From Zarea fungicola (taxonomy: Eukaryota; Ascomycota; Sordariomycetes; Hypocreales; Cordycipitaceae): a DNA stretch of 64,000 bases. Of the stretch, positions 47,416-59,052 are shown one piece after another. How positions within the stretch are numbered: position 1 is the stretch's first letter; each line of letters begins with the position of its first letter. The notes under the pieces were generated by a model. It had not been told where the DNA came from. It worked only from the letters and a program-made list of their open reading frames with translations, and ran no database searches. The stretch lies in assembly GCA_900169235.1 (NCBI GenBank), contig FWCC01000069.1, positions 23,213 through 87,212 of the forward strand, written 5' to 3'. The translations under genes and the position numbers were made by a program.

Positions 47416-50400
47416 GCCAAGGCGATGCTTCCGACGCGCTATCTTCACTTCTTTAGTTCTTCCACGGACTACTTAACCCACCTTTACCTTTACGACTCTT
47501 TTACACCACTCCATGCATAATGTTGTTTTTCGACTGGGAATTTACCGGTGCATATTTTCTATACTTACAATACCCCCGTTTTGAGATGGAAAATGGCGTT
47601 TTAAAACTCACTCTACTTTCCATTGTTGATGCATTTGTTTTTATTCTATTCTTATTCTATTTTATTCATTTTATTTGGCATAGACATAGGCGAAGTTGAA
47701 ATAGGCATCTTTGGGAAATCTGATAGAATATTTGTTAGGCGGAGGATATATATATGATGACCAAATGTGCGAAGAGAATTATTTTTATTTACGAACCTCC
47801 TCAGATACAGAACAATATGAAAATGAGAGGGATACAATTATAGGCCCAGGCCTGGAATAATTGCCGGCAATGATATGAACTTTTCTTCCTTTATTTTTTT
47901 ACGCTTCTGCACTTCTTGCACAGTGACAAGGACGCTTCTCTTTGTTTTCTCTTTATGGCCCGGCTGAGTGTAATTCAATAGTAACGCTCTCAGCTAGGAG
48001 TGTGTAAAACAAGACTTTCACGATTACGGAATAAATATTTCATCTCTAGTCGGCCCATATTCGTTCCATAATCTTCGGCTGCAACTTTGTTCACAGCTAT
48101 CTGGCGAGGGGCCGATCTTATTTCACCAGTTTCAGTTAAGGTCTAGCTTTAACGCCACTACCCGTCGGTGAGCACAGCGATGAGCCAGCGGTGCATTCAC
48201 AGCTGTGTGATAGCTACGTGGTTACTGCTATCACATAGCCTATATATGTACCATAGATCTCCAGGGCTCCTTGGAGTAGATAGATCATCCATCAATTGAG
48301 TACTTTACCGGAAACATCTGTTTGAAGGGCAAACCATCGATGTGCTCTTGTGGCACCACTCGAAAGCTAGTATATACCTTTTTATACTAACCATGAAGAA
48401 TATCAAGTATGTAAAGTATAAAGCGGTTGAAACCTCACTTAGCTGAGTTTTGTTCAAGGTTTTCCCATGGGTATATGTGATGTCAATGCACACTGTTTGC
48501 TTTCATGCCGGCCCGTTTCAATCTAGAGCCACCAAAGCGAATGTACATTATTACATCTAGAATTGGGGACATCGCGTCTTAACGTTTCCTTTATTCCCTT
48601 GACTTGTCCTTTTGATTTGTTCTGTATCTCTCTCTCTCTGGCTTCCTTCTGCTAATGGCATATATTTAGCCAGCCAAACGTCGCTGGCCAAAAACCGTCA
48701 GTCTCGTAGACGTACCTTGGCTAATTGAACAAAAGCGTGGCAGTATTGCGGTGGCTCACGCGATGGGTAGAAGCGGCCGCGCCGCAATGCCCACGCCTGA
48801 GTCCCGTAGAGGAGCGATGGAGAGTGTCCTAACAGGCGATGAATGAAGAGCTGCAGCTCTGACGGTCTCCGCGGTAGTTGGCTGAAGAGGATTGACGGAG
48901 CCTTCCCCAGCCTTTAAGACATGGTCATACAGTATTCCATTTTAATTTGATGCTAGTGGCTCCGTTGATCCAGGCTTTGATTTCCAAGAGATCTGCGGCA
49001 TTTCATTACTGTATATATGCTCTTTGGATGATACATTACACCCAGAATTGAATGAACTCTGGGCCTGACTCTGAGCAAGACGTAAAACTTATATATAAAA
49101 CCTCATAGTTTTCACAGAAGAGACTTTACTCTTCATATTTTGAATCTTCTTTCGAACTTTCTGTAAATTAATGTCATCGGCCCTCAAGAAGCTGCCTGGA
49201 ACCAACACAAGCCCTTCCACAAGCAGTATCAAATGCTATATTTCCCGCTTGTTACCCCTGACTGTCTTCAAATTTCTATATCGCGAGAATTTAAACACCT
49301 TAGGGAAAATACATCCGAAGATATTGGTCTTGGGTGGTGCAAGTTGACGACGCCGTTTCGAGTCTGAAGTATTGAATTTGTTTCGGGAACACTTCGAATC
49401 TGGTGAACGCTGGCCATTGCACGTCAAGTCTTGCCTCGCATTGGAAAGGGCGGAGGATTTTGCGACGTTTTCGATCCGATTATTCGGCAGAAAATTTAAT
49501 GAAGTGCTGAGTCTACACGGAATGAGTTTGGATATATATAATTGCAGCCAAGGTTCTAATGCATGATATGTGAAAAGTCACACCGTAACACTTTTGTAGG
49601 AATTATTGCATTGCTACACTTACGATGTAATCAAAAATCAAGAAAGAAATGAAGGCCCAATTCAATTCCCCTAACGGCGATTACAAGATGCAAATAAGCA
49701 ATGTTGAAAATGTCCGACACCTCCGTCCTCTTCATGAGTCTACCTACAGCGTTGGTGTCCGGCGTTGCAGACCAGATCGATTGCGGGGGATACCTGGATT
49801 GTGTAGCGTGGATTATATGCCATATTGTACTTCAATGCATAAATAGCTGACTTGTCTACTGACATCCCCACATCACATGCTTGACAAATTTTCTCACATT
49901 CGGGGCGCAACTCGCTAAACTACTGGGGCGCGTTCCCTTTGCGGAGGAGCAGTGACATGCACATCAGCTTCTAGAACATCTCGCGTGCTAATCGTTACCT
50001 AAAAAACCCGGTCCTGTGGTGTTAGTTAGAGCCGACTTGTGGCTGCCAGTTTGTCATGGATCTGTCCACAATGCGGAGAACGCCACAAGGATTGGTTGGT
50101 GTTGCAAGTTGCACCGCAGCCATGCGAAGAATCGAATAATTTCCGTATTCTAAAGAGCGCTTTCTGCGTTTGGGTAATGTAATTTGGGAACAATGGCGGT
50201 CAAATTTCTCAAGGAAGGGATCAAGGTTGTGTGGCCATTGTTGACTTGCTACTCCGGTTTTGGCTGTTGATTTTTCGTGTGGAAAGGGATAGTTTGCCGG
50301 GCTGAAAGTAGTGGCTACTACAGACGTGTTACGTATTCTAATCGAGTCAACATGGTCTGCCTCTCCTAATTCAGACCGCGGCAGGCTATCACAGCGGATG

Positions 50401-51656
50401 TTGTCGGAAGCGTCGAGTTGCAGGAATTACGGCTGATTGTGACGGCATCAACTCAATTTCGAGCGATTATTGTATTCCAGAGCCAACCTGAATTTGATTC
50501 CAATCGTGATTTTGTAGTTGGGATCTCGTTCTGTCCCGGTATTAGTGCTGCAGCTCCTATTGCAATGATGCCTGTCTGGCTGACTCGCTGGCAGCTGGCA
50601 ACAATCTGAAGAAAGGAGCTGTCGGGCTTCATAACATATACTTTATTACGTCCTTTTTGCATCTCCTCTACGTTTTTATCAATCTCGCCACCGCCAATAA
50701 CAGCCAGTACATTCATTCAGTCATTGGCTCCAATTCGCGAAGTTTTTCCGGGTCCCGCGGACCCTCCAAAGGTGAACATTGGCGTGGCTACGCAAACGTA
50801 CACTAAGGTATAGACGACAAAGACCCTAACGGGCAGACGGCTGGGGCACTAGCCTTGCTCTGAGCTGGGGCATTTCGGGGCTGTTGGAATACTTTGGGGC
50901 AACCTTAGTACTTCCGCGGGGAGCAGCACCCAAGGCTGGACAGTGGTTCGACGGCATTCTTCAGGCAGTTGACCGAGCTGCTAACTACAGGTCTAAAGGT
51001 AATTACACAGAGTCCAGCTCCGCTCCTCTCCATCAGCATTTTGCCCCGATCCATTCATACCTACCTAGTATTAGGACCCAAACCAGTACCGGCTTTCTGC
51101 CACATCCCACCAACGTACCTCTTCTCGCTGTCTTCATCACTCCCAGAAAAAGCTTCGATTTTCCCCTTGTCCATCGCCAGATCGCTGCTCTCGTTATCAC
51201 GGCCAAGAATCTAGCAACGGTGCTGGTGCTCGATCTATCCCTCATTGACCCAGGGCCGAGACTCACCAATTCTTGCTAATAGGCAGCTTCTCCGAATTCT
51301 GCAGCTTCTAGCGTCGTCGCTGCCGCACTGTCTTGGCGCTCCCTGTCGCGCTCACTCTGTTGCGCGCGCTGCGTTTTTGCCCGCTTTATCTTCGATACCT
51401 GAACTGCGTCTGGTCTCTTTTAAACCACGACAGCGGCCAGCACTTGGTCCTTGGAGAATGGGACGCGGCTCTGTCCACCAGACGACGCCATTTTATCAGC
51501 AACTGCAGGCCTCGGTGCTGAAGAGTTGTAGTTGTACTTGCCAGCCCGTACGCCATTTGAGAGCCTCAAATTCTAACTGCTGTCGATTTTACGCTCACCA
51601 CGCTGCCGACTGAATCCGATAGCGTCCTGCGATAGGCTCGTTATCTCTCCGCCATT
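47416..51656. other. 4.2-kb gene-free interval
   Basis: Between two plus-strand genes. No supported gene. It contains the 13-bp hairpin at 48202-48239. The last ~700 bases are pyrimidine-rich and probably form the promoter and long leader of the PPR1-like regulator; several short upstream frames occur there. Confidence 0.55.
48202..48239. repeat. hairpin with 13-bp stem
   Basis: TGTGATAGC (48206-48214) pairs with GCTATCACA (48227-48235) around a 12-base loop; the stem extends outward by one G/T wobble and three more pairs to 48202 and 48239. It lies about 790 bp after the MFS stop. Confidence 0.75.
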
Positions 51657-54600
51657 ATGCCCGCACATGTGGCACCGTCTCCCAGTGCGCCGCCGAGCAG
51701 CAAGCGCCAACGGAAGATATCATCCGATACCGGTTCGCCGAGAAACCAAGCCAGCCCTGAAGCAGTGGCAGAAATAAGCAATGCGATAAGTGGCCCTCTC
51801 GCCGGTGGTAAACCATCGCAAAGCAGCAATTTTCGCAATGTAAGCGCCTGCAATCGATGCCGGCTGCGGAAAAATCGATGCGACCAAAAGCTTCCCAGTT
51901 GCGCCAGTTGTGCCAAAGCCGGTGTCGCATGCGTTGGCTACGACCCGATTACGAAGAAAGAAATTCCTCGGAGGTATGTCTCGGTCATCCTGTTATGTCT
52001 GCTAACAATTAACATATGCTAATTGCTGCGCCAGTTACGTTTTTTACTTGGAGACTCGCGTAGAACAACTCGAAAAACTGCTCTCATCCAACAGTATCCC
52101 ATACCCACCAGCGGAAAACTTGGAACTTTGTTCTCGCCCTAGCGCAGAGGCAGCTCCGCGAGATTCTGGCTCTTTTCAGGCAGCCGCGGCTGATCAGACA
52201 CTGAACAATGCACGCAACGAATCTATGGCCTCGAAGAAAGATGGACAAAGCCCGGCGATGATGAATCTTGTCGGTAGCTCGAAGCCTAAATCCCTTGCGT
52301 CAGCCTCGGGTGTCTCATTCGCCAGGGTCGTTTTCGCCGCGGTTCAATATTCTGTCTCTGACCAACAAGGTCCGATTGAAAGACCGCCGGGCGGCGGTGT
52401 AACCTCCATGCGCGATTCTTTCTTTGGACTTCACGCACGACCGACGATTCAACCCGCTCCCTTTCCGGATCGAGATATTGGCATCAGGCTCGTGACCCTT
52501 TACTTTGAGCACGCAAATCCTCAAATCCCGATCCTCCACCGTGGGGAGTTCATGCATATGTTTGAGCAAGCATATGTAAACTCACCTGAATCCCTTACTT
52601 CTAGAGAACTCTACATGCTAAACATGGTGTTTGCCATTGGTTGCGGTGTCATTGTTGGAGAGCCGGTCAAAACAGAGGCGTCAGGTGGCGCCAAATTAGG
52701 CGCCAAAGGGAAGGGGCAGTGCGAGCCAGAGGAATACCATGCTAGCGCTATCGTTCATCTCGAATCGTGCTTGAGCTTCAGTGGAGGGGGGCTGGAGGTT
52801 TTACAAGCTGTTCTGCTGCTCGCAAATTTTGCCCTCCTCCGCCCTGTTCCTCCTGGTTTATGGTATGTTTCCTGTTATCGCACTTCCCCGGCTAATGCTA
52901 ACTACGAAAAAGGTACATTACAGGTGTAGCTGTGCGTCTTGCTGTTGACCTCGGGCTGCATTACGAAGAGGGTGGAGAGGCCGTGAATACCGGCCCTGAC
53001 GAGCCAGTTGACGAACAAGATTCAAGCGCCAAGGGACGAGGGCGCCAGCAGTACGTACGAGACATGAGACGACGTCTGTGGTGGTGCACGTATTCTTTTG
53101 ACCGACTGGTGAGCACCTGCGTTGGAAGACCATTTGGAGTCAGTGACCAGGTCATTACAACCGAGCTTCCATCTGTTCTGGACGACGACTATGTCACGCC
53201 GACAGGGTTTGTCGATCCTCCAGTAGACGACGAGCGACCGAGTTACAAACATGTTGCACACCACTACTTTCGACTGCGACTACTTCAATCTGAAATTCTG
53301 CAAGTTTTGCAATACAATCAGGCTCAGATAGCTCGACAAGGAAACCAGGTGCCGTGCTATCCTGAGATGAGGAATCATATTCCATCGCCTTTTCTTGTTA
53401 AATTTGACTCATTCCGATCATGGAGGAGTGACATCGACAAGCGCCTCTATCACTGGAAGTCATCTGCGCCGACGAGGCAAGAAACTGGCGTTGCATTCTC
53501 CACTGAGTTTCTCGAGCTCAACTACTGGCAAGCAATCATCATGCTGTATAGACAGAGTCTAAGCGTCCCGGCAATGTTCGAGGGCGAATACAACACGTCG
53601 AATGAGGTGAACAGCCCAACGGCATTTACCGCTGAACTTCGAGAGGACGAAGACCGCATATATCTGAAGGTGGCAGAAGCAGGCCAGAAAATCCTCCGCA
53701 TTTACAGACAACTACACTTAAGCGGACTAGTCAGCTATACATATCTATCCACTCACCATCTATTTATGGCAGGCATCTCTTACCTATACGCGATTTGGCA
53801 CTCGCCTTTGGTGAGGAGCCGCTTATCACTGGATGAAGTGGATTTCACGGTACTAGCGGCCAAGTCTGTCTTTACCGACATGATCGACAAGTGCCCACCG
53901 GCTGAGACATGCCGAGACGCATTCGACCGAACGGCCAAGACGACGATTAAAATGGCAAGCTCGAGCGGCGGCTTTGGAACGACAAATCCCAGACCCCGTC
54001 GACAGCGAAGAGAAACGACGACGTGGATCAGCGCCCCAGTACCCGATATATCAGCCATGAAGCCGACTCCACGGCACCGGTCTCAGGCCTCAGATAGCCA
54101 AGGCTACCAGTTTGATCTCTCTACAGCAGATAATCTGTCTTCGCCAGGTCTTTCTGTCACTGGAGACGGCTCAACCCAAACTACGCCACCTCTGGGGAAA
54201 TCTAAAACCTTTGACAGCGATACATTACTCTCGGAGCCGCGAACGCGTGGCGGTCTCAGTCCTGCTGATGGTTCCCTTAGCCAAGAAGGCAGTCTGCTTG
54301 ATCCATTGGCCAACTCACCGCCCCTGACGCGGCGAGTGACAACGCAAGGAGGCGGCAACACTTTCATGGGCCAGCAGTTTGGGCTTCAAGGGCCGATGGA
54401 CTATCCGGACAGTCAGACAATGGAGTTTCTGCAGACGCTGGGGGCGACGCCTAATGGAGACTTTCCGGCCGTGGATCAGTCGCAGCTGGATCTAGGATTT
54501 GGGATGAACTGGGACAGCATGCACAATGATTTTGGCGAGGGCGGGCAACATATCAACCCCTTTGACACATTCTTCTTTGGAGGGCAGCCAAACCCAGGTA

Positions 54601-54659
54601 ATAACAATGGCGGCAGTGGTAACAATGGGAATGGGAATGGAGGCGGCATGTCCATGTGA
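51657..54659 (+). CDS. Zn2Cys6 activator of PPR1/UaY type
   Basis: Three exons: 51657-51973, 52035-52862 and 52913-54659, giving 963 residues. The zinc cluster is at Cys65, 68, 75, 82, 85 and 92 (CX2CX6CX6CX2CX6C; 'SACNRCRLRKNRCD'). The linker 'GYDPITKKEIPRSYVFYLE' is interrupted by intron 1 and closely resembles that of yeast Ppr1 and the purine regulator UaY, followed by a short coiled coil 'TRVEQLEKLL' for dimerisation. A fungal transcription-factor domain spans about residues 225-520 ('LVTLYFEHANPQIPILHRGE', 'RLAVDLGLHYEEGG', 'RRRLWWCTYSFDRL'). The C-terminal ~200 residues are Ser/Pro/Gln-rich and end in an Asn/Gly repeat, a likely activation region. By family it binds CGG-containing half-sites in the nucleus; control of pyrimidine or purine genes is a guess from the linker. 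Start: first ATG after a pyrimidine-rich leader. Confidence 0.88.
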
Positions 54660-55445
54660 ATAATAAGACCCTTTACGAATCGAAAAGTTGTAAAACACTC
54701 TGTGAGATTGGGTCGCCCTATGGAAGAGGCAAAATATTGTATTTATGATTAAATTACTGGACACTATCGCTATTTTATTCATATCGACGAAAATAATTCA
54801 ACGATTTACGTTTCGCGAATTGCCAGCAAATTCACCGGTCTTGCTTTTGTTGTGATTCCACGCCTCTACAATATCGATTTTAGACAATATCAAACACAAA
54901 GCCAGATTCATAATCCTGGAAATGGAGCAAAGGATCTGTAATACAGCTGTGGAAATACAAGGGCGAGGTATAGTGTCGTGGCTCTACTAACTTTGTCCTA
55001 CTTTAGCCGAATGCGGCACCTGACTTCCTCCGCCAACATTGCACTGCGTCAATATGTGCGACAAAGTTGATACTGTAACGCTTCCTTTAGACAATTGTAT
55101 TAACAGTTTTTTCAGGAACAATACGTAAATTGCTCAATTTTGGATAGCCAATGTACAAAGCGTGGAGCCTATGTCCTACCTGGGCACATCTCCCCGCCAG
55201 CCCTGACGAAGCCCATTACGAAATTACGGCATTGTTCTGCAACAAATAGAACCCTAAACAAAACATCAAAACGACAACCCCAAAAAGACTCGAGGCCGAG
55301 GCAGGAATATTAAAGACATAAAAGGGGAATCGACGATGGCGATAAGAGACGGCAAAAACCAAACCTCTGACATAGTAAAGGCCGCGGTAGATATAATCCA
55401 GCCAAAATTATAGTAAAATAAACGAACAAAACTTCTCTAGGTCAA
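54660..55445. other. convergent intergenic region
   Basis: 786 bp between the stops of the PPR1-like gene (+) and the membrane-protein gene (-). AT-rich; should contain both 3' ends. No gene recognised. Confidence 0.5.
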
Positions 55446-56243
55446 TCAGCTATACCGCCTGCTTGCACGTCTCGAATCATGGCTCCTCCGTCCGCCCGAG
55501 CTCCTATGTGAGGACTTGTGCCGGGGCGGCGAGTGCTCCTCAATCACAACAACCTCGTCCTCTGTCGTGTCGCTCGTCGTAACATCGTCGCGCATCACCC
55601 TCGGCGCGCCACGCGTCGTAGTCGTCGTTTGCGACACCCGGACGCCGGGCATCATGGGCGGCGGCGGCTGCGCGGCAGCAGCAGCAACGGGAACGTGATG
55701 GACCGGCACCGCCCGCGCCGCGGTGCGCACTTCAAACATTTCCTCGTCGAAGCTGCCGCGGCGCCGGGGACGGTGGCTGTGTCGGTGGGAATGCCTCTTT
55801 GACTTGCGCTTCGCGTGCCTGCTGCCCGTGCGGCGGCGCTCCTCCTCGACGTACACGGTGCGCTCCTCGACGGCGGCAACGCGGGCGGCGGAGCGCCAGG
55901 GGACAAAGACGGGGCGCCAGCCGCTGCAGGAGTAGAGGAGGGCTATGAGGAGCATGAAGCCGCCGACGGAACCGAGGACGATGCCGACGACGATGCCCGG
56001 CGCTGGCGAGGAGGACTGCGCTGAGTAGGTGGTCGGGATGGCGACGAAGCCGCCGCTGGAAGCCGGTGCGCGGACATGGAGGACAGCGTCGCCGGTGGTG
56101 GGCGATTTGATTATTTTCGGTGAATTTGTGGCTGTGGCAACGGCGTCGGAGGGTGGTTGTTGTAGATATGATTGCGTTTCCGTTAGGACTGGGGCGAATT
56201 GTGACGATACCAGCCCGGCATCGCGAGGTAGTAGTGCAGGCAT
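55446..56243 (-). CDS. single-pass membrane protein, function unknown
   Basis: Single exon, 265 residues. The first ~80 residues are polar with many Ser, Thr and Pro and no classical signal peptide. One hydrophobic segment, about residues 82-106, has glycine spacing 'GIVVGIVLGSVGG', typical of a tightly packing transmembrane helix. The rest is strongly basic and His/Arg/Ser-rich ('KRKSKRHSHRHSHRPRRR'), with an Ala/Pro stretch, a short acidic patch 'DTTEDEVVVIEEH' and an Arg/Ser tail. This layout (short outer part, one helix, disordered cytosolic tail) recurs in uncharacterised fungal proteins, some resembling cell-surface sensors, but I recognise no functional motif. Codon use is very GC-rich in the tail. 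The first ATG is accepted as the start. Confidence 0.7.
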   Translation of the reverse strand: MPALLPRDAGLVSSQFAPVLTETQSYLQQPPSDAVATATNSPKIIKSPTTGDAVLHVRAPASSGGFVAIPTTYSAQSSSPAPGIVVGIVLGSVGGFMLLIALLYSCSGWRPVFVPWRSAARVAAVEERTVYVEEERRRTGSRHAKRKSKRHSHRHSHRPRRRGSFDEEMFEVRTAARAVPVHHVPVAAAAAQPPPPMMPGVRVSQTTTTTRGAPRVMRDDVTTSDTTEDEVVVIEEHSPPRHKSSHRSSGGRRSHDSRRASRRYS

Positions 56244-57439
56244 AGCCGAGGCCTATGTCTGGCCGCGCCGTGGAAGAATATATAGAGATGATAGGGTTTT
56301 CAAGCGGTGTGTGAGAATACCATGCGCTGTGCGCGACAGAGCGGCGTCGTTCAAGTCTGTGCTGCCGCCGTACCGAGTGATGATGTAATTGGAGATGCTC
56401 TCTTGTATCAACCCCTGCAGTGTCGTACCAAGGCAGTTCGGGGCAAATGATGGGAAATTCTGATTCGCCTCTTTCCAGTGGTAAATTAAATGGGTAAATG
56501 AACCAAGACTACTCATTTCTGTGCAATTCAATGGTATAGGGAATGAGATATCGCAGTTGGCGCAAAGCTCATGGTAGCGTCGCTATTGTTGGTGGTGGGG
56601 AGGGCTTGCAGTGTCGTGATATCTACAGCAGTATGAATTGGTAAGGGCTTCCGGCTTGTAAGGATGGAATTCTTGCAACCAGTAGAAATTGTTTACCGGG
56701 TTTTTTGTTGTTCTTTTTTTTAAAAAAAAAAAAAAAAAAATCCGAATAGCGTCGTCCATTACATTGATGCAAAAGAGATGAAGGGTTGGTAGTTGTGTCG
56801 CATCAACGACTTTGCCCCTCCCTCTTCTGGGCGGCTTCCCGAGCCCCCAGCCACACTGTTTTGTTCAATAGATTCGTTCTATCCTACGTGACAAAAATTC
56901 CCAGCCACCACGTGCGCGATTAACTTTTCGCCATCAAAACAGGAGGTGGAATTTCAAAACAGTTGCTCTATGGATATAAGCTTGGCTTCAAATCTACGAA
57001 AAAGAAAATACAACTTGGAGCAGGTCGCAATGCATCAATCGGCTAACATTGCATTGCGGGCAGGCACCTGGCAGCGCCGCTGCATGTCTCGCTCGTATGA
57101 GCGCATGTGCAGATGAGCTGCATAAGAGATTGCGCCACTGCAATCATGGCTGCATGCATGCGTTCAGGCAGTTAGTTAGTTATAATAAGTTAGTGATGTG
57201 CTAGTGGACTGCCGTCTCAGGGGTGAATCTAACAGATGAAATCTCGACATCCTGCCTCAAGCACGCAGAGTACTCCATACATTATGAAGATATCCTTCGC
57301 CCAAGTTTGAATCAGGCCAAATTATGGCCCACATGGTGCAGAACAGGTCATGTAATTTATTCAATCTTTGTTTCGTACATCTTGTGATGGTGGCTTAATA
57401 TGGAAGTTGCACGTCATACTGTCACATCAGTCCACAAAC
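56244..57439. other. intergenic with A-tract and palindromes
   Basis: About 1.2 kb between two minus-strand genes. A T8/A19 tract lies near 56717-56740. Between 57026 and 57112 there are two fold-backs (listed separately). A frame at 56253-56531 (minus) is not convincing. It should hold the promoter of the membrane-protein gene and the 3' end of the dehydrogenase gene. Confidence 0.5.
57026..57112. repeat. two adjacent inverted repeats
   Basis: CGCAATGCA (57026-57034) pairs with TGCATTGCG (57050-57058), loop 15. Then CTGCA (57080-57084), TG (57085-57086) and CGCTC (57090-57094) pair with TGCAG (57108-57112), CA (57104-57105) and GAGCG (57099-57103) around a 4-base loop. Confidence 0.7.
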
Positions 57440-59052
57440 TCACGGAGCGGCCGTGACACCGCGCTTCTCCGTGCCCGACACCAAAAACAGCTCACCGGTA
57501 GCATCACTCGTCATAAACAGCCTCTGCTTCTTATCCAACGTCAGACCGACGGGCCGGAAGCAGTGCTTCTGGCAGTCTGAGTTGTCGGCGTTCCACATTA
57601 GCATCTCCTCGGCGTCGTTTTCATGCGAGCGCTTGATCGGGTTGCCATTGGCAAATGAGACGCGGCTGAGGCGGTAACCATTGGGCGGTTGGCGGTTCCT
57701 TTTTATCATTTTGCATTTCGAATTAGCTTGGGATTGCCCTCCTTGTCATAGTGGACTTCTGAGGGGCAAGGGGAAGGGGGTTGGGACACTCACCAGCTTC
57801 CGTGGAAAGAAATCAACGCGGCACTGCCATCAGGCAGAAACTTGATATCCAGCGGCGCCAGATGTGAACCAAATGTGATGCGTGGCGGTGTCGCATGGCG
57901 GCGACACCATCCGTCGTCATACTGCGGCAAGTGGTCGCCTGCCATCTGTGCGCCAACGACGGGCATCCGTGTTCCGTTGAAGTAGTCCTTGATATTGGAC
58001 GTGTCAAAGATGGATACACAGCCCGGATAACCAAAGTTGCGGCCGTGGTGGTAGCCCGATGTATCGTTCGGGCGGCCGTGAAAGTTGAGCTCCTCGCCCG
58101 GGTTGCTGTTGTGAATGTCGTCCCCGAAGCGGTGCATCTGGTCAATTGAATTCTCAACAGACCACTGATACTGTTATTAGCCGCTGTTGTATTTGTTTTC
58201 GGCACACAACCCCTCGAGATGGCATGTCAAAAGAACAATTGCATTCTGATATCGGTAGTAAAACCACTCACAATGTTTCCAGTTGTAGGATCCTGCGTTA
58301 CGCCCACGCTGTTCCTCAGTCCCCATCCGAGCACATCGCCTTTAGTGTAGTCAACCGCTTGGTTCGCATCGATCAATTCTTGCACCTTGAAAATGCGAAT
58401 CTGACTGCGTCCGGAGCCAATCTCGGCTGTGCCGTTGTCAATGTTGTCGTTGGAGCCACGCGAGACGAGCAAAAGATCCGGGTTCGTAGGTGGGATGTAC
58501 AGCGTTCGCGTAACATGGTCCGTCTGAGCCATGCCCGTGATGACGTTGCGCGCCGGTCCCGCGGTACCCGTCTCGGCGTCGTAGGTGTAGACAAAGACAT
58601 CATTGACCGACGACGCAAAAATCGTTTTGCCATCAGCAGTAAGGGCGACGCCGTGGTTTAGCTGGTTTGTCAGGGTTAAAAGCATTAGTACTGAGTCATT
58701 AACCGAGTACATGTCCCTCCAAAAAAAGTTGCTGTTAAAACTGGGAGAAAAAATCGGCTGGGGAATTCACCGTGGCGTCTGAGACCAACTGCTTGCTAGA
58801 CTTGATGCATAGATCCATGCCCTCGGCATCATTGAACTCGACACGCGTGAGGCCTTTGCCCTCGGCCATAATAATATTGCCCAGTCTATCCTGGATGATG
58901 CCGCGTGGTCGAGAGAGATTGTTCGCAAGGACTTTCCAAGAGACACCGTCCGCTGTGCGAGGACTCGAGTTGGGTGCAGGTCCGGGACAGGCCATGTCTG
59001 CCGCCACGGCAGCTGCCGCGAAGAGGACGGCAAGAGTTCGTGATACCGACAT
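57440..59052 (-). CDS. secreted PQQ-dependent sugar dehydrogenase-like enzyme
   Basis: Four exons on the minus strand: 59052-58771, 58661-58272, 58164-57794 and 57698-57440, giving 433 residues. The N-terminus 'MSVSRTLAVLFAAAAVAADM' is a clear signal peptide, so the mature protein is secreted. The remainder reads as a six-bladed beta-propeller of the glucose/sorbosone dehydrogenase superfamily: 'LSRPRGIIQDRLGNIIMAEG', 'NHGVALTADGKTIFASS', 'GWGLRNSVGVTQDPTTG', 'PGEELNFHG', 'FGYPGC', 'FGSHLAPLDIKFLPDGSAA', 'FHGSWNRQPPNGYR' and 'CFRPVGLTLD'. Joins at the introns restore these blocks. The closest known class is the fungal PQQ-dependent pyranose dehydrogenase (AA12) or L-sorbosone dehydrogenase group, which oxidises sugars outside the cell and can pass electrons to lytic polysaccharide monooxygenases. 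It lacks a visible cytochrome or cellulose-binding domain, as in the short ascomycete form. PQQ binding and substrate are inferred. Confidence 0.87.

Noticed and set aside
45408..59052. Possible secondary-metabolite cluster (MFS transporter, Zn2Cys6 regulator, oxidoreductase)
   Set aside because: No polyketide, peptide, terpene or other core enzyme is present, and the genes are separated by large gaps and match general families.
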